Shown: positions 40,989 to 46,490 of the stretch, in pieces | Layout of the letters: the number at the start of each line of letters is the position of its first letter | Position numbering within the stretch: position 1 is the first letter of the stretch | Assembly (NCBI GenBank): GCA_016930635.1 | Contig: JAFGGI010000060.1 | Location: 1 to 46,490, forward strand | From: Sedimentisphaerales bacterium | Lineage (GTDB): Bacteria; Planctomycetota; Phycisphaerae; Sedimentisphaerales; UBA12454 | Length of the DNA stretch: 46,490 bases | Reading direction: 5' to 3' | Notes under the pieces: generated by a model | The model's database searches: none | What the model was told of the DNA's origin: nothing | The model's input: only the letters and a program-made list of their open reading frames with translations | Made by a program: the position numbers and the translations under genes

Positions 40989-41774
40989 CTAAATAAAGTT
41001 TTCTTTCACATATTTGACAGCATTATTAAATATTGTCATACCATCTGCTCTTGACTTATCCTCTAATCTCGTCCAGTGCGGATGCTGAACAAATCTTACA
41101 AATCTTTCCGGATGCGGCATAAGACCTAACACACGACCGGTCGAATCACACAAACCCGCGATAGAATCCGTCGAACCATTCGGGTTTACAGGAAATGGGC
41201 CGAAGCTGCCATCCTCATCGACATATCTGAACGCAACCCGGTCATCTGTTTTGAGCCTCTCAAGTACGCCGTCGTTTTCAAATACAACTTTCCCTTCACC
41301 GTGAGCTATCGGCAGATATATTCTCTGGCCGGGCTCAATGAAAATACACTTTTTACTCGAAGGTTCCAGGTAAACCCACCTGTCCTCGAATTTTCCGCTG
41401 TCATTATAAGTGATCGTTATCTGCTGTTCATCGCTGCCGTTGAGTTTACCGAGGATGCCGGTCTTTACGAGAACCTGAAAACCGTTGCAGATACCTAAAA
41501 CTATTTTGCCTGCCTCTATAAACTCGTTCAGCCTGTCATAAAGATGATAAATGAGCTGGTTGGCAAGAATTTTCCCCGCCGCAACATCGTCGCCGTAGCT
41601 AAAGCCCCCGGGTATCACCATTATTTGGAACAAATCAAGCATAGCAGGATTTTCAATTATCCTGTTCACATGAACTCTCTGCGCCTCGGCGCCAGCAAGC
41701 TGGAGCGCATACTGCGTCTCTACATCACAATTTATCCCTGCCGCCCTTAATACTAACGCTCTTACCTGTTCCAT
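40989..41774 (-). CDS. purQ: Phosphoribosylformylglycinamidine synthase, glutaminase subunit
   Basis: The 261-residue class I glutamine amidotransferase releases ammonia for the FGAM synthase reaction of purine synthesis. The nucleophile is the Cys in IVLGICNGFQVLVK, the oxyanion region is GGFSYGDDVAAG, and the His/Glu pair lies in MPHPERFV near the C-terminus. Its length of about 260 is longer than B. subtilis PurQ (about 227), as in fused-type or archaeal forms. It begins 7 nt after the purL stop and forms a complex with that subunit. Confidence 0.94.
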   Translation of the reverse strand: MEQVRALVLRAAGINCDVETQYALQLAGAEAQRVHVNRIIENPAMLDLFQIMVIPGGFSYGDDVAAGKILANQLIYHLYDRLNEFIEAGKIVLGICNGFQVLVKTGILGKLNGSDEQQITITYNDSGKFEDRWVYLEPSSKKCIFIEPGQRIYLPIAHGEGKVVFENDGVLERLKTDDRVAFRYVDEDGSFGPFPVNPNGSTDSIAGLCDSTGRVLGLMPHPERFVRFVQHPHWTRLEDKSRADGMTIFNNAVKYVKENFI

Positions 41775-41781
41775 ATTTTTA

Positions 41782-44661
41782 TCACCATCTCAACAGTTTC
41801 TGCCAGGCTTCTTTCAAACTATCAATAGAAACATCTACAATTTTCCTGCCCAGGCCGCTTTTAATAACAAGATTTTTATCTTTAGTTACTTTTCCGATTT
41901 GACCGAAAGGCACGCCCAGCATCAGCTTTGCAAAATCATTGAATCTGTCAGGCTCAACTTCAATAATATATCTCGAGCACGATTCACTGAACAACTGTGC
42001 GCCTAAATTTGCGCAATCGTCGCTTTTCGGCAATCCTTTCAAATCAGCTTCTATTCCGAACCCGCCCGCAAAAGCCATCTCTGCCATCGCTACCGCAAGA
42101 CCGCCTTCACTGCAGTCGTGACAGCTTGCGACGAGTCCTGAATCAATCGCTTTATAGATTTTCTCCGCAATTACCTTTGCCTTTTTTAGATCTGTTTTCG
42201 GAACATTAGCACCGAGCTGATCTTTAATTTTGTAATAGTGCGAGCCGCCTAACTCATTTTTTGTGATACCGACTATGAATAGTAAGTTGCCCGCAGCTTT
42301 CAAATCTATCGTTACACATTTATTAACATCGTCAACAATACCCATCGCGCTTATTAAAAGTGTCGCAGGTATGGATATCTCGGTACCGTCATCACAGATA
42401 AAATTATTATTCAGCGAATCTTTGCCTGAGATAAAAGGCGTCCCGAACGCAATCGCACCGTCAAAACATCCCTGTGCCGCGCGAACCAGCGAACCCAAAG
42501 TTTCTTCCTTTTTACAGTCCGCCCAGCAGAAGTTATCCAGTATCGCTATCCTGTCAGGCCTTGCCCCGACACAGACAACATTTCTTACTGCCTCATCTAT
42601 CCCTGCAAGCGTCATCCAGTACGGGTCAATATCGCCATAAAAAGGATTTATCCCGCAGCCGATAGCAATACCTTTGTTGGAATTAAATTTCGGCTGAACC
42701 ACCGCTGCATCATTAGGCCCGTCATTCGTAACCCCGCCCAACGGCTTAACGACCGAGCCGCCCTGGACTTCATGGTCATACTGACGTATCACCCATTCCT
42801 TGCTTGCGACATTATATGTTGAAAGAATACTTAAAAGTTCTTCGTTATAGTTTTCCTTTTCTTCTAACCTGGGCTCTGCCAGATTTTTCGACTGCCATAC
42901 AGCCTTCCTCGAATACTTAGGCAAACCATCATGCAGAAAATCCATATCGAGCTGACAGACCTGCGTGCCTTTATATTTTAAGGTAAGCTTTTTGTCGTCG
43001 GTGAATTTACCTATTATTGTCGCCTCAACATTTTCATCAGCGAATATCCTGCTTATCTTTTCGAGATTTTCAGGCTTTACCGCAACAACCATTCTCTCCT
43101 GTGCTTCGCTTATCCATATCTCTGTATATGAAAGGCCTGCATATTTCAAAGGCACCTTTTCAAGTTCGACTTGGGCACCCAATTGCGCCCCCATTTCGCC
43201 GACCGCACTGCTCAGACCTCCGGCACCGCAATCGGTAATGGCGGTATATAATCCCTTTTGCCTTGCCTGCAGAATAGTATCGAGCATCTTCTTTTCCGTA
43301 ATCGCATTTCCGATCTGTACAGCGTGCGAGAAAACTGTTTCATGTTCATCGGTCAGTGCTCCGCTTGAAAACGTCGCACCGTGTATCCCGTCTCTGCCTG
43401 TTCTGCCACCGATGACCATAACAAGATCGCCCGTCCGTGCCTTGCCGAAACATTTGTCCCTCGGCATTATCCCGATGTTGCCGCAAAAAACTAATGGATT
43501 ACCCAGATAACGATCATCAAAAAATATCGCACCGTTAACAGTCGGTATTCCCATCCTGTTTCCGTAATCTCTTACACCTGCAACTACGCCCTGAGCAATT
43601 CGCTTTGGATGCAAAATACCTTTCGGTATTTCATCGAAACTTTTGTCAGGCTCAGCAAAGCAGAAAATATCCGTATTAGCTATCGGCTTTGCTCCCAATC
43701 CCGTCCCCATCGGGTCGCGCAAAACTCCGCCGATACCCGTAGCCGCTCCGCCATAAGGATCAAGAGCGGAAGGATGATTATGAGTTTCAACCTTAAAGCA
43801 TACCGCATCAGTCTCATCGAACTCTATTACACCTGCGTTATCTTCAAAAACACTTATGCACCAGTCTTTGTTCAATTCTTTCGTCGCCCTGAAAACGGTA
43901 TCTTTCATAAGATTATCGAAATGAATTTTTTCACCATCGCAGTCAAAATCGATACTGCTCTTGAGAGTCTTGTGAACACAGTGCTCGCTCCACGTCTGCG
44001 CAAGTGATTCAAGTTCGACATCCGTCGGTTCTCTGCCGATCGACTTGAAATAATCCTGAATGGTCTTCATCTCAACAGCATTGAGGAACAGATCCATCTT
44101 TTTGCTCACTTCTTCAAGCTGAGATTCATTCAGCTTTGTTATATCGATAGTTTTAAGCTCCAGTTCATACGGCGCAAGATGCGGGCTCGGCGGCTCGGCA
44201 TCACTGCCGATAACAACTACTTCAATACAATCGTTCGAAAGTCTGCGGATAATCTTTTTGAGCTGCTTGTCATTAATTTCACCGAAGAGAATATATTTCC
44301 TCGCGGTCCTGACCGTCTGGCAGTCTTTACCCATATCACTGATAGCCGTCATCACCGACTGGGCAACCGGGTCTGTCACACCGCTTTTGAGATGAATTTC
44401 TATTATAGTAGCTTTCGCAAGACCGGCCGGGGCAGCACTTCGGCCGATATGAAAATCCTCACAAACTCTATCTGCCAATAACTCACCGGCAATCCGCTTT
44501 GCAAAGGCCTCGTCGAAATCACCTTCTATAAGAAAAACTCTTGCCGACTGGATCTCCTGGACGGTATAAACGCCGAGCTCTTTTATTTCGTCGCCGACAT
44601 CACTGCCGCCTGTGCCTGAGGTACCGGGCTTACTGAAAACCTCAAAACGCCATTGTTTCAC
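41782..44661 (-). CDS. purL: Phosphoribosylformylglycinamidine synthase with fused PurS-like modules (PurSL)
   Basis: The 959-residue protein is the ATP-dependent synthetase subunit making FGAM from FGAR. Residues 1-75 and about 80-155 each resemble a PurS monomer (EVFSKPGTSGTGGSDVGDEIKELGV; IIEIHLKSGVTDPVAQSVMTAISDMG), so the N-terminus mimics the PurS dimer of three-subunit systems. The PurL core has TWSEHCVHKTLKS, FKVETHNHPSALDPYGGAATGIGG and TDCGAGGLSSAVGEMG, and a second half with SCHDCSEGGLAVAMAEMAF. The start is GTG at 44661, with AAGGAA upstream. No glutaminase domain is fused, so it needs the downstream PurQ. Confidence 0.93.
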   Translation of the reverse strand: MKQWRFEVFSKPGTSGTGGSDVGDEIKELGVYTVQEIQSARVFLIEGDFDEAFAKRIAGELLADRVCEDFHIGRSAAPAGLAKATIIEIHLKSGVTDPVAQSVMTAISDMGKDCQTVRTARKYILFGEINDKQLKKIIRRLSNDCIEVVVIGSDAEPPSPHLAPYELELKTIDITKLNESQLEEVSKKMDLFLNAVEMKTIQDYFKSIGREPTDVELESLAQTWSEHCVHKTLKSSIDFDCDGEKIHFDNLMKDTVFRATKELNKDWCISVFEDNAGVIEFDETDAVCFKVETHNHPSALDPYGGAATGIGGVLRDPMGTGLGAKPIANTDIFCFAEPDKSFDEIPKGILHPKRIAQGVVAGVRDYGNRMGIPTVNGAIFFDDRYLGNPLVFCGNIGIMPRDKCFGKARTGDLVMVIGGRTGRDGIHGATFSSGALTDEHETVFSHAVQIGNAITEKKMLDTILQARQKGLYTAITDCGAGGLSSAVGEMGAQLGAQVELEKVPLKYAGLSYTEIWISEAQERMVVAVKPENLEKISRIFADENVEATIIGKFTDDKKLTLKYKGTQVCQLDMDFLHDGLPKYSRKAVWQSKNLAEPRLEEKENYNEELLSILSTYNVASKEWVIRQYDHEVQGGSVVKPLGGVTNDGPNDAAVVQPKFNSNKGIAIGCGINPFYGDIDPYWMTLAGIDEAVRNVVCVGARPDRIAILDNFCWADCKKEETLGSLVRAAQGCFDGAIAFGTPFISGKDSLNNNFICDDGTEISIPATLLISAMGIVDDVNKCVTIDLKAAGNLLFIVGITKNELGGSHYYKIKDQLGANVPKTDLKKAKVIAEKIYKAIDSGLVASCHDCSEGGLAVAMAEMAFAGGFGIEADLKGLPKSDDCANLGAQLFSESCSRYIIEVEPDRFNDFAKLMLGVPFGQIGKVTKDKNLVIKSGLGRKIVDVSIDSLKEAWQKLLRW

Positions 44662-44848
44662 ATCAGTTCCTTCTTCGATTTAAGTTAGTTCTATCCATCC
44701 GCACGGGCTGTTTTTACACCAAAATTGTTACCGCTTTCAACCCTTGCAATAAAGGATGTCAAATGCCCGGATTTTCCGCTGTAACTTTATATAACTTCTT
44801 TAAAATAAACCTTTTACATAAAAACCGCCCATCTAACCGGACACCTAA

Positions 44849-44877
44849 AAAGTACCGTCGAACAGGCCCAATGTCAA
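44849..44877 (-). promoter_or_regulatory. Candidate purL promoter
   Basis: On the minus strand TTGACA (44872-44877), a 17-nt spacer and TACTTT (44849-44854) could serve purL, but the -10 is weak and the leader would be about 180 nt. No purine riboswitch was recognised. Confidence 0.3.
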
Positions 44878-45047
44878 TTTTTTTCTTTATTCAAAGGCCC
44901 AAAATTGCTATTATATCTACCCGTTGACATAAATCAGATCAGAAAATAGTTGTTCAAATCGGAGCCTCCTGTCTCCTTATCGGCTCAGCAGCGAGCGGAT
45001 GGGAGCGGAGTTTTTTTCATATATATAGAAATAGGAAAAAATAGTTA

Positions 45048-45097
45048 GCCCCCGGACCTGTGCCGGGGGGTGTTTAGCCGCGAATGTAAGTAAGCGG
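45048..45097 (+). repeat. Compound palindromic repeat, unit 1
   Basis: A GCCCCCGG hairpin (45048-45070) is followed by CCGCGAATGTAAGTAAGCGG (45078-45097). The second part folds as CCGC / GCGG with an internal purine mismatch pair, AT/GT, and a GTAA tetraloop. The GCGGTAAT end is shared with unit 2. Confidence 0.7.
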
Positions 45098-45107
45098 TAA
45101 TCCAAAA

Positions 45108-45156
45108 GCCCCCAACTTTAGTTGGGGGTTACAGAGCCGCGACCGTAAGGGAGCGG
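45108..45156 (+). repeat. Compound palindromic repeat, unit 2
   Basis: A GCCCCCAAC/GTTGGGGG hairpin (45108-45128) is followed by CCGCGACCGTAAGGGAGCGG (45137-45156). It folds like unit 1, with CC/GG replacing AT/GT next to the same GTAA tetraloop, so the pairing is conserved while the bases differ. Confidence 0.7.
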
Positions 45157-45189
45157 TAATAGACATTTAATTAAATTCAGTAAGTTTTG

Positions 45190-46269
45190 ATGGCAGAAAC
45201 ACAAACAAAAGAAACAAAGGACTACCTCGCTTTTGAGGAAGCGATAGTCGATATCGACCGCCAGATTGCCGAGCTTAAAAAGCTAAGTTCGGCCAAGGGT
45301 ATCGACTACTCAGCCGAGCTGCGCAAACTCCAGCGCGAACAGGTCTCCCGTTTTAAACACATATACGCCAATCTTACCGCCTGGCAGACCGTCCAGGTCG
45401 CAAGACACCCCAAAAGACCCCTGCTTTCTGACTATATATCTTTAATGGTAAAGGATTTTCGCCAGCTCCACGGCGACCGAACCTTCGGCGACGATGCCGC
45501 CATAGTCTGCGGCCTCGGCCACATCGGCAGAGAAAAGGTAATGCTCGTCGGCCAGAACAAAGGCCGGGACACAAAAGAAAAGATAAAATGCAACTTCGGC
45601 TGCCCAAATCCGGAAGGCTACCGCAAGGCCCTTGCCAAGATGAAACTGGCCGAAAAATTCAATATCCCTATCGTAACCCTCATCGATACCCCCGGCGCAT
45701 ACCCCGGCATCGGCGCAGAAGAAAGGGGCCAAGCCCAGGCAATCGCAGTAAATCTCATGGAAATGTCCCGCCTGCAAGTACCTATTATATGTATCGTCAT
45801 AGGTGAAGGCGGCTCAGGCGGAGCTTTAGGTATCGGCGTTGGCGACAAATTCGCAATACTCGAATATGCTTACTATTCAGTCATTTCACCTGAAGGCTGT
45901 GCCGCAATCCTCTGGCGCGACGGCAGTCAGGCCGAACAGGCCGCCGAGGCACTAAAACTTACCAGCAAGGAACTGGCCCGGCTCGGTCTCGCCGATGCAA
46001 TAATCGCAGAGCCGTTAGGCGGAGCCCACAGAAACATTCACGATACTGTTTATAATGTCGAGCAGTATATTGTCAAAACTCTTCGCGAGCTCAAAAGGAC
46101 CAAACTCGAGAATCTGCTCGAGAACCGATATAAAAAGCTTCGCAACATAGGCTCAGCCGCGACAAAGCTGCAAAAGACTCGCGCCCCGAAGACGGAAGTG
46201 GAAAAAGCCGCAGAAAAATTCCTCAAAGCCGGCAAAATAAAACCACCACAAGTCACTGTAAAAGTCTAA
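45190..46269 (+). CDS. accA: Acetyl-CoA carboxylase carboxyltransferase subunit alpha
   Basis: The 359-residue protein is the alpha half of the carboxyltransferase that makes malonyl-CoA for fatty acid synthesis. It opens with the coiled helix YLAFEEAIVDIDRQIAELKKL, then RHPKRPLLSDYI, DFRQLHGDRTFGDD, the GxG active-site region TLIDTPGAYPGIGAEERGQA and EGGSGGALGIGVGD, and SPEGCAAILWRDGS. The E. coli protein has 319 residues; here about 35 extra residues form a basic, Lys-rich C-terminal tail. accD is not in the window. ATG at 45190 follows a TTG at 45187; no clear Shine-Dalgarno is seen. Confidence 0.95.
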   Translation: MAETQTKETKDYLAFEEAIVDIDRQIAELKKLSSAKGIDYSAELRKLQREQVSRFKHIYANLTAWQTVQVARHPKRPLLSDYISLMVKDFRQLHGDRTFGDDAAIVCGLGHIGREKVMLVGQNKGRDTKEKIKCNFGCPNPEGYRKALAKMKLAEKFNIPIVTLIDTPGAYPGIGAEERGQAQAIAVNLMEMSRLQVPIICIVIGEGGSGGALGIGVGDKFAILEYAYYSVISPEGCAAILWRDGSQAEQAAEALKLTSKELARLGLADAIIAEPLGGAHRNIHDTVYNVEQYIVKTLRELKRTKLENLLENRYKKLRNIGSAATKLQKTRAPKTEVEKAAEKFLKAGKIKPPQVTVKV

Positions 46270-46277
46270 ACTCACTT

Positions 46278-46307
46278 TGTCATTCTGAGGTGAAACCGAA
46301 GAATCTC
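46278..46307 (+). repeat. Interspersed repeat, family A (identical to 2707-2736)
   Basis: This 30-mer equals the reverse complement of 2707-2736 without a mismatch, 44 kb away. It lies just after the accA stop codon. Confidence 0.8.
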
Positions 46308-46354
46308 ATCCTGATAACCTGATTCCCTTTCACACTTTTCCCACCTTTATACCT

Positions 46355-46384
46355 TGTCATTCTGAGGCAACGCCGAAGAATCTC
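46355..46384 (+). repeat. Interspersed repeat, family A variant
   Basis: Same length and outer sequence as the copy at 46278, but the centre reads GAGGCAACGCCGAAG. It runs into CCCCCGGACCT, a half copy of the palindromic family at 45048. Confidence 0.7.
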
Positions 46385-46434
46385 GTTTAACCCCCGGACC
46401 TATCAACATTTTGCATGAAAATTTATTTATGCAA

Positions 46435-46462
46435 TGTCATTGCGAACGAAGTGAAGCAATCT
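46435..46462 (+). repeat. Interspersed repeat, family B half unit
   Basis: TGTCATTGCGAACGAAG followed by TGAAGCAATCT matches the left half of 26121-26201 with a few changes. A small hairpin, TTGCAT/ATGCAA (46411-46434), precedes it. Confidence 0.65.
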
Positions 46463-46490
46463 AAAACATTTATGATTTTTAGTGCCCTGA

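Larger units (their letters stand above)
44662..45189. other. Intergenic region between purL and accA
   Basis: No gene is visible in these 528 bases between divergently oriented genes. The left half is AT-rich and may hold both promoters (TTGACA at 44933-44938 on the plus strand lacks a good -10). The right half holds GC-rich palindromes at 45048-45156 with a degenerate copy near 44985-45010. Confidence 0.6.

Overview
The window looks like chromosome from an anaerobic Planctomycetota bacterium, most likely Phycisphaerae (Sedimentisphaerales-like). The pointers are a PEP-CTERM-tailed secreted protein, a large TPTP-linked multi-domain polysaccharide lyase, a PurL with a two-module PurS-like N-terminus, a DUF6485-type small Cys-rich protein, a TGS GTPase starting PANLTPEY, and a sigma-factor/membrane/carboxypeptidase-regulatory fusion. 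The hybrid-cluster protein, the 4Fe-4S protein and the lack of any respiratory oxidase fit an anaerobe. This placement is inference from gene content. I saw no rRNA, convincing tRNA, transposase or CRISPR array.

Layout. 1-2700: an orphan structured leader followed by an 8-codon reading frame, then ridA inside inverted repeats, two paralogous membrane proteins and a small zincin-like protein. 2700-2880: dense palindromic repeats. 2881-6892 (minus): zinc-ribbon/PH membrane protein, FtsK translocase, PEP-CTERM protein. 7023-15750: envelope genes (GT39-like and GT2 glycosyltransferases, acyltransferase, CDP-alcohol phosphotransferase, GT4) with a YjbQ-family protein, a CPBP protease and truA. 15999-19220: a secreted PL9-type pectate lyase with carbohydrate-binding modules. 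19712-26077: asd diverging from a complete leuA-leuC-leuD-leuB operon, which is preceded by a Leu-rich leader peptide and interrupted by a four-helix-bundle gene. 26328-31633: TGS GTPase, DUF6485 protein, membrane-anchored sigma-like fusion, unknown secreted protein. 31640-36297 (minus): a compact operon rrf2-HD-hcp-cupin-ferredoxin-permease, with a perfect palindrome overlapping its promoter. 36395-40507: a PilZ/lipoprotein pair with a sigma-54-type promoter, next to a divergent NtrB/NtrC-like two-component system. 40546-46269: a second four-helix-bundle cassette, purL-purQ and accA. Intergenic repeats fill both window ends.

How the genes work together. The leu genes carry out leucine synthesis from 2-ketoisovalerate and appear to be controlled by ribosome-mediated attenuation through the new leader peptide. 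The hcp operon looks like an Rrf2-regulated response to nitrosative or redox stress. The NtrC-like activator is a plausible regulator of the adjacent sigma-54 promoter. The GT2 enzyme probably makes a polyprenyl-phosphate sugar for the ArnT/PMT-like enzyme beside it.

The most novel signals are: (i) the Leu leader peptide, whose start codon lies 6 nt after a TATAAT box, so it is probably leaderless; (ii) single-gene cassettes (ridA, two four-helix-bundle genes) enclosed by inverted AT-rich repeats, one of them splitting leuC from leuD; (iii) a CPBP protease gene bounded by a 29-bp direct repeat of the truA 3' end; (iv) the sigma-like/TM/beta-sandwich fusion; (v) the rrf2-hcp operon with its operator; (vi) tandem palindromes with GTAA tetraloops and compensatory changes.
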